In this document: piece by piece, positions 55,739 to 64,000 of the stretch
Numbering within the stretch: position 1 is the stretch's first letter
How the letters are laid out: each line of letters begins with the position of its first letter
Assembly (NCBI RefSeq): GCF_003201565.1
Contig: NZ_QJJP01000001.1
Location: 1-64,000, forward strand
Origin: Nitrosomonas sp. Nm84
GTDB lineage: Bacteria; Pseudomonadota; Gammaproteobacteria; Burkholderiales; Nitrosomonadaceae
Length of the DNA stretch: 64,000 nt
Direction: 5' to 3'
The notes under the pieces: model-generated
Databases searched by the model: none
Told to the model about the DNA's origin: nothing
Seen by the model: the letters and a program-made list of their open reading frames with translations, nothing else
Translations under genes and position numbers: made by a program

Positions 55739-57199
55739 TTAGATATGCAAGGCACGCTTATCCACCCCAAGGGCAGCTTCATGGAATACTTCCGATAAAG
55801 ATGGGTGAGCATGAACAATACAAGCGATATCTTGGCTACTGGCAGAGAATTTCATTGCCATAACGGCTTCTGAAATAAGCTCCGAAACATGCGGACCGAT
55901 CATATGCACACCCAGCACACGATCGGTTTTTTCATCTGCCAATATCTTGACAAAACCACTCGTTTCTCCCATTGCGCGCGCACGGCCGTTAGCAATAAAA
56001 GGAAATTGCCCCGTCTTATAAGCAATACCGGCAGCTCTTAATTCTTGTTCATTTTTCCCCACCCAGGCAATTTCAGGCGCAGTATAAATAACCCAAGGTA
56101 CCGTATTAAAATCGACTACCTCATTTTCACCTGCTTGGCTTTTTGCAATATGCGCAATCATTTCAGCGACGACTACCCCTTCCTCGGATGCCTTATGCGC
56201 CAGCATTGGTCCGCGCACCACATCGCCTACCGCATAAACATTCGTTAGATTGGTACGGCAATATTGATCGACGACAATAAATCCACGTTCATCCAATAAT
56301 AAACCGTTCTCGCCTACACCTAATCCTGTGGTATTCGGAATGCGGCCGATAGCGATAATTAATTTATCAACCTCCAAAATCTGCTCCTGATTATTGGAAT
56401 CGCTGTAATTCACAATCACATTATTATTGGATACCTTAATCGATTTGATGTTGACACCGGTATTGATTTGCAAACCAAGTTCTTTGGTAAATATGCTTTT
56501 TGCTTCTTTGGCAATTTGTTCATCAGCTGCCATGAGAAATCCAGGCATTGCTTCGAGAATAGTGACTTCCGCACCTAATCTGCACCACACACTGCCCATT
56601 TCAAGGCCGATCACCCCAGCACCGATAACGCCCAATCGCTTGGGCACTTCCGTTAAAGCTAACGCACCGGCATTATCCAGAATCAGGTTATTGTCGATCG
56701 ACGTGAAAGGTAACGATCGTGGTACTGAACCGGTTGCCACGATGACATGCTTTGCTTGGATTATTTCAGTACTGCCATTATCATCAATTTTTATCTGCCA
56801 AGCATTGGCGGATGATTCCTGCTTCAATAATGTTCCCCTGCCGTGTATTGATTTAATTTTATTTTTTTTGAATAGCGACGCAATGCCAGCAGTAAACGTA
56901 GTAACAATCTTGTCCTTACGCGCAATCATAACAGGAACATCCACAGACACATTTTCTGTGGCGATACCGTGAGCTGAAACCTTGTGTTTTATTTGAAAAT
57001 AATTCTCGGAGGATTCCAGTAAAGCTTTGGACGGAATACACCCTACATTCAAACAAGTGCCACCGAGACTTGCTTTGCCCTTTGGGTTCTTCCATTCATC
57101 AATACAAACCGTATTCAAGCCAAGCTGCGCACAACGAATCGCAGCAACATAACCGCCTGGACCTGCTCCAATGACTGCTACATCAAATGTTTCTGACAT
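55739..57199 (-). CDS. lpdA: Dihydrolipoamide dehydrogenase (E3)
   Basis: A 486-residue flavoprotein disulphide reductase that reoxidises dihydrolipoamide of 2-oxoacid dehydrogenase complexes or glycine cleavage. The FAD-binding loop is [17 protein letters not shown], the redox pair is in [16 protein letters not shown] (near 47-62), the NAD loop is [13 protein letters not shown] (near 192), and the C-terminal His-Glu pair is in [13 protein letters not shown] (near 462). No E1/E2 genes are adjacent, so it may serve several complexes. It is a single-gene unit by position. Confidence 0.96.
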   Translation of the reverse strand: MSETFDVAVIGAGPGGYVAAIRCAQLGLNTVCIDEWKNPKGKASLGGTCLNVGCIPSKALLESSENYFQIKHKVSAHGIATENVSVDVPVMIARKDKIVTTFTAGIASLFKKNKIKSIHGRGTLLKQESSANAWQIKIDDNGSTEIIQAKHVIVATGSVPRSLPFTSIDNNLILDNAGALALTEVPKRLGVIGAGVIGLEMGSVWCRLGAEVTILEAMPGFLMAADEQIAKEAKSIFTKELGLQINTGVNIKSIKVSNNNVIVNYSDSNNQEQILEVDKLIIAIGRIPNTTGLGVGENGLLLDERGFIVVDQYCRTNLTNVYAVGDVVRGPMLAHKASEEGVVVAEMIAHIAKSQAGENEVVDFNTVPWVIYTAPEIAWVGKNEQELRAAGIAYKTGQFPFIANGRARAMGETSGFVKILADEKTDRVLGVHMIGPHVSELISEAVMAMKFSASSQDIACIVHAHPSLSEVFHEAALGVDKRALHI

Positions 57200-57294
57200 G
57201 ATTAAGACCTTATAAGAAATCTTATGAATGAAGTAATTTTAAAGTAAAACAGAATGTACTGGTCATGATTCTTTTCGCTGGGTAAATCGCAGAT

Positions 57295-58347
57295 TTACTG
57301 TAATGGTAACTCTTCACTTTCACATCCAATGATACTGATCTCTCGCACAGCTTGCACATAATCACCATTCTCACGCAGCTTTGTCATTGAACCAAAGTTA
57401 TTTCTAGCGTGCAGCCGCGCCAAGCGAGAAAGGCTGGTCGCTGGCATCTCCCATTGTAATTCCGTTAAGATTTCATCTGCACCTGCGGAATTATTGCAAA
57501 CCAATATCATATCGCAGCCCGCGGTAAGTGCAGCTTGTGCGCGCAGCAGCATGGATTCCAGATAATCACCTGCACCGCGCATACTCAAATCATCGCTGAA
57601 AATACACCCCTCGAATTGCAGTTCTGTACGCAGTATTTTTTGCAACCAGACAGTCGAAAAACCGGCAGGCTTGGGATCAATTTCCGGATAGATCACATGT
57701 GCCGGCATTATTCCAGCTAATCCAGAATCAATCATGTGCTGAAACGGAACCAGATCATTCATTTCGATATCAATGTATCGACGCCGATCAATTGATTTTT
57801 CCAGATGAGAATCGGTTTGAATATAGCCGTGACCGGGAAAATGCTTCCCTATCGCCAGCATACCGCCTTTTTTCAAACCGAGCATCAGATTATTTGCCAG
57901 ATCGGAGACGACATTAGGATCACGATGGAATGCACGATCGCCGATGACACAGCTTTGTCCATGATCAAGATCCAACACCGGTGTAAAGCTGAAATCGACA
58001 CCGCAAGCATTTAATTCTGCAGCCAGCACAAAACCAACTTGTTTAGCAAGATGACGCGCACGAATGGACTGTTTATCCCAGATTTCCCCCAACGCATGCA
58101 TGGCAGGCAATTTTGTAAAATCTTTCTGGAAACGTTGAACACGACCGCCTTCATGATCGACTGCTATCAGCAAATGCGGATTGCGTAACGAATGAATCTG
58201 CTGCGTCAATTCAGTTAACTGGCGATGATTGGAATAATTCCGGGCAAACAGTATGACACCGCCCGTGAGCGGATGTGAAAGCCTTCTTATATCGTCTTCG
58301 GTCAATTGCGTGCTGGCGATATCGAGCATCACTGGCCCAAGCGACAT
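57295..58347 (-). CDS. nagZ: Beta-N-acetylhexosaminidase NagZ
   Basis: A 350-residue family-3 glycosidase that removes GlcNAc from muropeptides in peptidoglycan recycling. The family signature is [20 protein letters not shown] (about 155-174), where the His-Asp pair acts as general acid/base, and the nucleophile Asp is in [12 protein letters not shown] (near 238). The ATG at 58347 (MSLGPVMLD) is chosen; it follows the acpS stop by two bases. It is the last gene of the lepA-rnc-era-pdxJ-acpS run. Confidence 0.95.
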   Translation of the reverse strand: MSLGPVMLDIASTQLTEDDIRRLSHPLTGGVILFARNYSNHRQLTELTQQIHSLRNPHLLIAVDHEGGRVQRFQKDFTKLPAMHALGEIWDKQSIRARHLAKQVGFVLAAELNACGVDFSFTPVLDLDHGQSCVIGDRAFHRDPNVVSDLANNLMLGLKKGGMLAIGKHFPGHGYIQTDSHLEKSIDRRRYIDIEMNDLVPFQHMIDSGLAGIMPAHVIYPEIDPKPAGFSTVWLQKILRTELQFEGCIFSDDLSMRGAGDYLESMLLRAQAALTAGCDMILVCNNSAGADEILTELQWEMPATSLSRLARLHARNNFGSMTKLRENGDYVQAVREISIIGCESEELPLQ

Positions 58348-58349
58348 GG

Positions 58350-58727
58350 TTATTTCTCCAATACAACAAAGGCACAAACCATATTTATTTCATCGCTGAT
58401 AGAAAGATGGTGCTGCGTGATACCTTCGTCGCTAAGTAATTGGTTGAGTTCAGGATGGAATTGAAAAAATGGCTTTCCCAGCTGATCATTGGTAATTGTA
58501 ATATAGGCCAAATTAACCGGATGACGTAAACCGGTACCCATTGCTTTAGACAGCGCTTCTTTGGCTGCAAAGCGACTGGCCAGAAACAGAATTGGCTTGC
58601 TGCTTGCGTGATACTCTAACCATTCGCTATCGGTTAATATACGCCGCGCAAACCGATCTCCAAAACGCTCCAGCGATTGTGCGATACGCGCTGACTGCAC
58701 GATATCGGTGCCGATACCATAAATCAT
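58350..58727 (-). CDS. acpS: Holo-[acyl-carrier-protein] synthase
   Basis: A 125-residue phosphopantetheinyl transferase that activates ACP. The metal-binding motifs [12 protein letters not shown] (residues 4-15) and [16 protein letters not shown] (near 51-66) are intact. It overlaps pdxJ by 4 bp and is followed by nagZ after 2 bp. Length is typical. Confidence 0.97.
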   Translation of the reverse strand: MIYGIGTDIVQSARIAQSLERFGDRFARRILTDSEWLEYHASSKPILFLASRFAAKEALSKAMGTGLRHPVNLAYITITNDQLGKPFFQFHPELNQLLSDEGITQHHLSISDEINMVCAFVVLEK

Positions 58728-59452
58728 CTACGCGCCTCGAGCATGAGTTGCTTCATTTCCTGCACGGCCTGTTTAAAACCAACAAAAATGGCACGGGCAA
58801 CAATGGCGTGACCGATATTGAGTTCGGAAATTTCAGATATGGCAGCAATGGGTTGAACATTTTCATAATGCAAGCCATGCCCGGCATTTACTTTTAAACC
58901 CAAATCAATACCCAACGCAACCGATTCTCGTACCTCATTGAATTGTTTTTCTTGTACTTCAGGCGTAGACGCATCGGCATAACTACCGGTATGGATCTCA
59001 ATAACAGGTGCGCCTGCACGAAATGCTGCATTGATTTGCAGCGAATCCGCATTGATAAACAATGAAACACGTATTCCGGCTTCTCCCAACTTCTGGCACA
59101 CACGCTTGATTTGATCAAAATGCTTCACGACATCAAGCCCGCCTTCTGTCGTTAATTCTTCGCGCCTTTCGGGGACCAGACAAATATCATGGGGTTTTAT
59201 TCTGAGTGCGATGCCAACCATTTCATCCGTTACTGCACTCTCCAGGTTCATTCTGGTCGTTAACCGGTCTCGCAGAATTTCAACATCGCGATCCTGAATA
59301 TGGCGACGATCCTCGCGTAAATGCAGGGTAATCGCATCAGCGCCAGCAGATTCAGCAATCATTGCTGCTTCGATTGGATCCGGATATCTGGTGCCGCGCG
59401 CCTGCCGTAATGTTGCCACATGATCAATATTGACGCCCAGTTCAATCATCAT
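58724..59452 (-). CDS. pdxJ: Pyridoxine 5'-phosphate synthase
   Basis: A 242-residue TIM-barrel enzyme that makes pyridoxine phosphate from 1-deoxyxylulose-5-phosphate and 3-amino-1-phosphohydroxyacetone. Hallmarks are [22 protein letters not shown] (about 5-26), [12 protein letters not shown] near 41, and GHGLHYENV near 192. It is preceded by era with only 31 bp in between; recO, commonly found here, is missing. A short overlap with acpS suggests coupled translation. Confidence 0.97.
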   Translation of the reverse strand: MMIELGVNIDHVATLRQARGTRYPDPIEAAMIAESAGADAITLHLREDRRHIQDRDVEILRDRLTTRMNLESAVTDEMVGIALRIKPHDICLVPERREELTTEGGLDVVKHFDQIKRVCQKLGEAGIRVSLFINADSLQINAAFRAGAPVIEIHTGSYADASTPEVQEKQFNEVRESVALGIDLGLKVNAGHGLHYENVQPIAAISEISELNIGHAIVARAIFVGFKQAVQEMKQLMLEARR

Positions 59453-59483
59453 TCAAAATTCCCCGAGATACCGGTGTAAGTAA

Positions 59484-60392
59484 TTATTCATAACCAAGGT
59501 TCCTTAATACGCTTTCATCATCAGCCCAACCGCTTTTAACTTTTACCCAGACTTCAAGGTACACTTTCCCTCCAAACATCAATTCCATATCTTTGCGTGC
59601 TTGGCTAGCTATTTGCTTAAGCTTTTCGCCCTTTTTCCCAATAACAATCGCTTTCTGATTCGCTTTATCAACAAGAATCGTGGCATAAATTTTGTGTAAA
59701 TGCCCTTCCAGCTTAAATTGATCGATCACGACACTGGTTGAATAGGGAATTTCATCACCGATTAAGCGGAATAACTTTTCCCGGATGAATTCACTAGCGA
59801 TGAAACGCTCACTACGGTCTGTTACCTCATTTTTATCATACAAGAGTTGATTAACAGGCAAATAGGTACGGATTGTATTTAGCAGTTCCGGTAATTGAAT
59901 TTTATGAACGGCGCTCACCGGTATCATGGCTGCAAATTGAAATACTTTGGCCATATCGTTTAAGAATGGAAGCAAGCGATTTTTATCGTCCAGCTTATCA
60001 ATTTTGTTGATCACCAAAATAACCGGAACATTTTGAGGTAAAATTTTGAGTGCGGCAAGGTCGCGCTGATCAAAACGCATTGCTTCAATAACAAATAAAA
60101 CAACATTCACATCTTGAATACTTTGTGTTACCACCCGGTTCATTGCAGTGTTCAATCGGTTGGTATATTGCGTTTGAAAACCTGGCGTATCAACAAAGAC
60201 AAATTGTGTTTGTTGGTCGGTTAAAATACCGTTGATGCGGAAACGAGTTGTTTGTGCTTTCCTGGATGTGATACTGATTTTCTGCTGAAGTAGCTTATTC
60301 AGTAATGTTGACTTACCAACATTTGGACGACCAATAATCGCAATATAGCCAGTGCTAAAACCGGCATCAACGGTCATTCTGATAAATCGCAA
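59484..60392 (-). CDS. era: GTPase Era
   Basis: A 302-residue GTPase for 30S subunit maturation. G1 is GRPNVGKST (near 22), G3 VDTPGFQ near 70, and G4 NKIDK near 132. The KH domain near the C-terminus has [20 protein letters not shown] (about 251-270), which binds 16S rRNA 3' end. It follows rnc by 38 bp. The start may be at ATG 60392 or at the second Met a few codons later (MTVDAGFS). Confidence 0.96.
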   Translation of the reverse strand: MRFIRMTVDAGFSTGYIAIIGRPNVGKSTLLNKLLQQKISITSRKAQTTRFRINGILTDQQTQFVFVDTPGFQTQYTNRLNTAMNRVVTQSIQDVNVVLFVIEAMRFDQRDLAALKILPQNVPVILVINKIDKLDDKNRLLPFLNDMAKVFQFAAMIPVSAVHKIQLPELLNTIRTYLPVNQLLYDKNEVTDRSERFIASEFIREKLFRLIGDEIPYSTSVVIDQFKLEGHLHKIYATILVDKANQKAIVIGKKGEKLKQIASQARKDMELMFGGKVYLEVWVKVKSGWADDESVLRNLGYE

Positions 60393-60430
60393 ATATTAGA
60401 ACATTATCACCGATCATATTTTCCAATTTT

Positions 60431-61165
60431 CTATACTGAATGAGGTACGTAGATTTCTTCATAGGCTAATTTTGCTGCTGCTTGCTCCGCATTGCGACGG
60501 CTTGTTCCTTCACCTAACGTTCGAATATTAAACGTCGGCAACACACACTCCACTTTAAATTTCTGTTTGTGCGCTTTCCCAGTTGTTGTAACCACAGCAT
60601 ATTCCGGCAACGCCAACTTCTGGCTTTGCAGCAATTCCTGCAACAAGGTTTTAGGGTCTTTCCCTTGCTTCTTAGTGTCTATACTTTCCATCTTGGGCAA
60701 GTAGAGCAATGCAATTACAGTTTCCACTTGAGCATAACCACTATCTAAATAAATTGCCCCCAATACGGCTTCGAAAGCATCGGCCAAAATAGATGGACGA
60801 TGACAACCGCCGCTTTTTAATTCTCCTTCGCCCAATCGAATGATTTTATCGATTTGCAAGCTAAGCGCTATATCTGATAATGCTTGTTGATTAACAAAAT
60901 TGGCGCGAAGCCGGGATAAGTGTCCTTCAGGTAAGTCTGGAAAATATTTATAAACCAACCCAGCAATGGCGCAATTTAATATGGCGTCGCCCAAAAACTC
61001 AAGACGCTCGTTATGCGATGCGCTATGACTCCGATGAGTTAACGCCTCCCGCAATAATTCTGGCCGTGTAAAGGAGTATTTGAGCTGCTTACAAAATGTA
61101 TCGAGTAACAATCCGTTATTGCTTGAGCTTTGCATATCTCCATTTGGCATGATATTACCGAGCAC
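60431..61165 (-). CDS. rnc: Ribonuclease III
   Basis: A double-stranded RNA endonuclease that processes rRNA and antisense duplexes. The signature NERLEFLGDAILN (near 52-64) holds catalytic acidic residues, the second set is ADAFEAVLGAIYLDSG near 127, and the double-stranded RNA-binding domain occupies the last 70 residues (KTLLQELLQSQKLALPEY and RNAEQAAAKLAYEEI). The longest frame starts with GTG at 61165 overlapping the DUF4845 stop (TAGTG); ATG at 61150 (MPNGDMQSSS) is the more likely start. Confidence 0.96.
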   Translation of the reverse strand: MLGNIMPNGDMQSSSNNGLLLDTFCKQLKYSFTRPELLREALTHRSHSASHNERLEFLGDAILNCAIAGLVYKYFPDLPEGHLSRLRANFVNQQALSDIALSLQIDKIIRLGEGELKSGGCHRPSILADAFEAVLGAIYLDSGYAQVETVIALLYLPKMESIDTKKQGKDPKTLLQELLQSQKLALPEYAVVTTTGKAHKQKFKVECVLPTFNIRTLGEGTSRRNAEQAAAKLAYEEIYVPHSV

Positions 61166-61533
61166 TAATGGCTCATAGATTCAAAATCAATATTCAACGA
61201 TATATTGGAGATAAGCGGTATTTTTACGGTATATTTGGCACTCAAAACAACGCGTCCGTTTTCTCGATTGATCTTAATATCTTGCCCACTAATCGATTTA
61301 ATGTTATCAATCTGCGCACGCTTACTAAACGATAATCTTATTTGATTAGGATCACCAGCCTGCAATTCAACTTCCTTCGCAATAGCCTTTAAATTTTTTG
61401 TAATTGCGGAATGCTCAATATAGGCTGGCACAAGCTTCATTCCAAATACTGCAATCAACACTAGGATGATTGACCATATTAACAAACTAGACAGACTCAA
61501 GCCCTGTTGTTTCCGTATTGCCGTGTAATGCAT
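61165..61533 (-). CDS. DUF4845 membrane protein
   Basis: A 122-residue protein with one membrane helix near the N-terminus (about 14-34, SLSSLLIWSIILVLIAVFGMKLVP). The rest is a periplasmic or secreted alpha-beta domain with the DUF4845 style. It resembles a type IV pilin-like N-terminus but lacks the Glu. In betaproteobacteria it sits between lepB and rnc, as here, with no assigned function. It begins 27 bp after lepB ends. Confidence 0.88.
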   Translation of the reverse strand: MHYTAIRKQQGLSLSSLLIWSIILVLIAVFGMKLVPAYIEHSAITKNLKAIAKEVELQAGDPNQIRLSFSKRAQIDNIKSISGQDIKINRENGRVVLSAKYTVKIPLISNISLNIDFESMSH

Positions 61534-61560
61534 GGTCCCTCCAAGGAGAAATTTGAATAG

Positions 61561-62364
61561 TTATTTAATTGCTAATCCAATACGACCAAAATCTCCAAAA
61601 TTCCACCAAATCATAAAAGCCTTACCTACAATATTTTCTTCCGGAACAAATCCCCAATAACGGCTATCACTACTACTGTCACGATTGTCACCCAGCGTAA
61701 AATAATTGCCTGGTGGCACTTCACACGTAAATCCGGTGCTACGGTATTTACAATTTTCCTTAAATTCGAATTGCCTGACATTTGAAAATTGTATGCCTTT
61801 CACATCCTGATTGATAAGAATCGAATGACTCTCGTCAGTTAAATATTCTGAAAAACGATCGGAGTAGATATACCCAAATCCTGACTCAACATATTTGTAA
61901 TCACCTTCATATTCTGTTCTGATCGTTTCACCATTAATAATTAATTGCTTATTATGATAAGTAATCGTGTCACCCGGCAGCCCAACGACACGTTTGATGT
62001 AATCAATCGATGGATCTTCCGGATAACGAAATACCAACACATCGCCGCGCTTTGGTTCATTGATATCAAATACTTTTTTGTTGATTACCGGGAGCCTGAT
62101 ACCATAGGTATACTTGTTCACCAGGATAAAATCACCAACCAGCAATGTGGGTATCATTGAGCCGGATGGTATTTTAAATGGCTCAATCACAAACGAGCGC
62201 AAACTGAAAACAATCAGGATAATCGGGAAAAAACTTTTAGGATACTCAATCCACCACGGTTCATTGTCTTCCGGTGTGCGCTTATTCTTCCACAGCAGCG
62301 TATCTAACAACCAAATACTGCCGGTAATTACGAGCAAAACAAATAAGACCAAAGGGAAATTCAT
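61561..62364 (-). CDS. lepB: Signal peptidase I
   Basis: A 267-residue inner-membrane protease that cuts Sec and Tat signal peptides. Two N-terminal helices (about 3-20 and 48-65) precede the catalytic domain. The nucleophile Ser is in PSGSMIPTLLVGD (near 73) and the general-base Lys in YIKRVVGLPGD (near 128). The box E motif GDNRDSSSDSRYWGFVP is near 232. It follows lepA, as usual. Confidence 0.97.
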   Translation of the reverse strand: MNFPLVLFVLLVITGSIWLLDTLLWKNKRTPEDNEPWWIEYPKSFFPIILIVFSLRSFVIEPFKIPSGSMIPTLLVGDFILVNKYTYGIRLPVINKKVFDINEPKRGDVLVFRYPEDPSIDYIKRVVGLPGDTITYHNKQLIINGETIRTEYEGDYKYVESGFGYIYSDRFSEYLTDESHSILINQDVKGIQFSNVRQFEFKENCKYRSTGFTCEVPPGNYFTLGDNRDSSSDSRYWGFVPEENIVGKAFMIWWNFGDFGRIGLAIK

Positions 62365-62467
62365 ACGATTCCCTTTGCTGATACAACATTAAAACCATTT
62401 TGTATTTTGTTATATTCACTCAGACTCAATCTATGGTTAGGTGAACGAATTTTATTTTTACGCATCA

Positions 62468-64000
62468 TTATTTATTGTCAACCTGCAAAATCGCCAGAAA
62501 TGCTTCTTGCGGAATTTCTACATTACCAACCCGCTTCATTCTCTTTTTACCTGCTTTTTGTTTCTCCAGCAACTTTCGTTTACGTGTTATATCGCCACCG
62601 TAGCATTTTGCCAACACATTCTTGCGTAATGCCTTAACAGTTTCACGCGCAATGATATGTGCTCCGATGGCTGCTTGTACGGCAATATCGAACATCTGAC
62701 GAGGAATCAATTGACGCATTTTCTGCACTAATTCGCGCCCTCGATATTGACTGCTGCTTCTATGGATAATCAATGACAAAGCATCCACTTTATCACTATT
62801 AATCAATATATCCAGCTTCACTAAATCAGAAGCACGAAATTCTTTAAATTCATAATCCAATGAAGCATAACCGCGACTGGTCGATTTCAATCGGTCAAAA
62901 AAATCCATGACGACTTCGTTCAGCGGCATCTCATAAGTCAGCATGACTTGCTTACCCAGATATTGCATATTCGTTTGATTACCGCGCTTACTCACGCACA
63001 ATGTAATCACTGCACCAACATATTCTTCCGGTACCAAAATGGTCGAAGTAATAATAGGCTCACGAATCTCTGCAATTTTAGAAAGATCAGGGATTTTTGA
63101 TGGATTTTCAATTTCGATGAGTGTGCCATCGCGCATCAATATCTGATAAACCACTGTCGGTGCAGTCGTAATCAAATCCATATCGTATTCTCTCTCTAGT
63201 CGCTCTTGGACAATATCCATATGCAGCAACCCAAGAAAACCGCAACGGAATCCAAAACCCAATGCTTGCGATACTTCCGGCTCGAAATGCAGTGACGAAT
63301 CGTTCAATTTTAATTTTTCCAATGCTGAACGTAATGCGTCGTATTGATTGGATTCGACCGGATACAGACCGGCAAATACCTGTGGTTTTATCTCCTTAAA
63401 ACCCTGCAGTGGCTTTTCCGCTGGATGATTAACCAATGTCACCGTATCGCCAACTTTCGCCGCATCCAACTCTTTAATGCCGGAAATGATAAATCCTACT
63501 TCCCCTGCACTGAGCGCGTCACGATAAGCTGATTTCGGTACAAATACCCCCACCTGTTCACACAACTGTACTGCCCGACTGGCCATCAATAAAATTTTAT
63601 CACCAGGTTTGATGATGCCATCCATGACTCTTACCAATATTACGACACCCACATAATTATCAAACCAAGAGTCAATGATTAAGGCCTTTAATGGTGCATC
63701 CGGATTGCCTGTCGGCTCAGGAATTCTTGCAATCAGTGCCTCTAAAACATCTTCAACACCTTGCCCGGTTTTAGCACTAACTCTGACCGCATCATGCGCA
63801 TCGATTCCAATCACTTCTTCAATATTGCTGATAACACGCTCGGGATCAGCAGCCGGCAAGTCAATCTTGTTTAAAACCGGAATAACTTCAACGCCTTGTT
63901 CAATTGCGGTATAACAGTTGGCAACGGTTTGCGCTTCGACTCCCTGCGATGCATCAACAACCAAGAGAGCACCTTCGCATGCAGCCAGCGAACGCGACAC
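62468..64000 (-). CDS. lepA: Elongation factor 4 (LepA), partial
   Basis: The C-terminal 510 residues of the about 600-residue back-translocase GTPase LepA; the start lies beyond the right edge. Visible parts are the end of the G domain ([28 protein letters not shown]), domain II ([18 protein letters not shown]), the EF-G-like domains III and V ([23 protein letters not shown]), and the LepA-specific C-terminal domain that ends [19 protein letters not shown]. It promotes ribosome assembly and initiation under stress. It is the first visible gene of the lepA-lepB operon. Confidence 0.97.
   Translation of the reverse strand: MSRSLAACEGALLVVDASQGVEAQTVANCYTAIEQGVEVIPVLNKIDLPAADPERVISNIEEVIGIDAHDAVRVSAKTGQGVEDVLEALIARIPEPTGNPDAPLKALIIDSWFDNYVGVVILVRVMDGIIKPGDKILLMASRAVQLCEQVGVFVPKSAYRDALSAGEVGFIISGIKELDAAKVGDTVTLVNHPAEKPLQGFKEIKPQVFAGLYPVESNQYDALRSALEKLKLNDSSLHFEPEVSQALGFGFRCGFLGLLHMDIVQERLEREYDMDLITTAPTVVYQILMRDGTLIEIENPSKIPDLSKIAEIREPIITSTILVPEEYVGAVITLCVSKRGNQTNMQYLGKQVMLTYEMPLNEVVMDFFDRLKSTSRGYASLDYEFKEFRASDLVKLDILINSDKVDALSLIIHRSSSQYRGRELVQKMRQLIPRQMFDIAVQAAIGAHIIARETVKALRKNVLAKCYGGDITRKRKLLEKQKAGKKRMKRVGNVEIPQEAFLAILQVDNK

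Overview
The window looks like chromosome of an autotrophic betaproteobacterium, most probably an ammonia oxidiser of the Nitrosomonas group. This is inferred from a form IA RuBisCO cluster in the order cbbR / cbbL-cbbS-cbbQ-cbbO, exosortase-A-associated genes, an encapsulated-ferritin-type protein, arginine-type EF-P with EarP, and a full cytochrome c maturation (System I) cluster. No amo or hao genes lie in the window, so the genus is an inference and not a direct reading.

Left part (1-17.3 kb). After a possible IS21-type end and tRNA-Asn come a membrane-anchored MutS-like ATPase and a divergent MacAB-type efflux operon (adaptor, ATPase, two FtsX-type permeases). A minus-strand operon follows: a small periplasmic binding-type protein, an outer-membrane barrel and a large GGDEF/EAL protein. 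Next come three exosortase-A-associated genes (acyltransferase, PLP decarboxylase, acyl-CoA ligase), then gltX, tRNA-Ala and tRNA-Glu.

Decay zone (17.3-19.1 kb). Directly downstream of tRNA-Glu lie broken remnants of an IS3-family transposase, the 3' end of what looks like a restriction-modification DNA methyltransferase, and an IS200-type TnpA.

Middle (19.1-38.6 kb). A TIGR01777 epimerase is convergent with rimO-earP-efp, separated by a bidirectional terminator. Then come a secreted EndoU-type nuclease with an overlapping partner gene, the Calvin-cycle cluster, a MntA/HepT toxin-antitoxin pair between two short direct repeats, and an MCE/Mla-type lipid transport operon preceded by an amino-acid-type binding protein. 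A relic of a PQQ dehydrogenase follows.

Right part (39-64 kb). Two more large GGDEF/EAL proteins flank a lone EncFtn-type ferritin and two genes broken by in-frame stops. The ccmABCDEFGHI cluster with bcp, a probably exported beta-carbonic anhydrase and lpdA follow. The window ends in the housekeeping block lepA-lepB-DUF4845-rnc-era-pdxJ-acpS-nagZ, from which recO is missing at its usual place.

Functionally, the window joins carbon fixation (RuBisCO with its CbbQO activase, carbonic anhydrase), cytochrome c assembly, envelope maintenance and transport, translation quality (EF-P rhamnosylation, RimO, GltX, LepA), and three c-di-GMP enzymes that probably sense envelope or redox cues.
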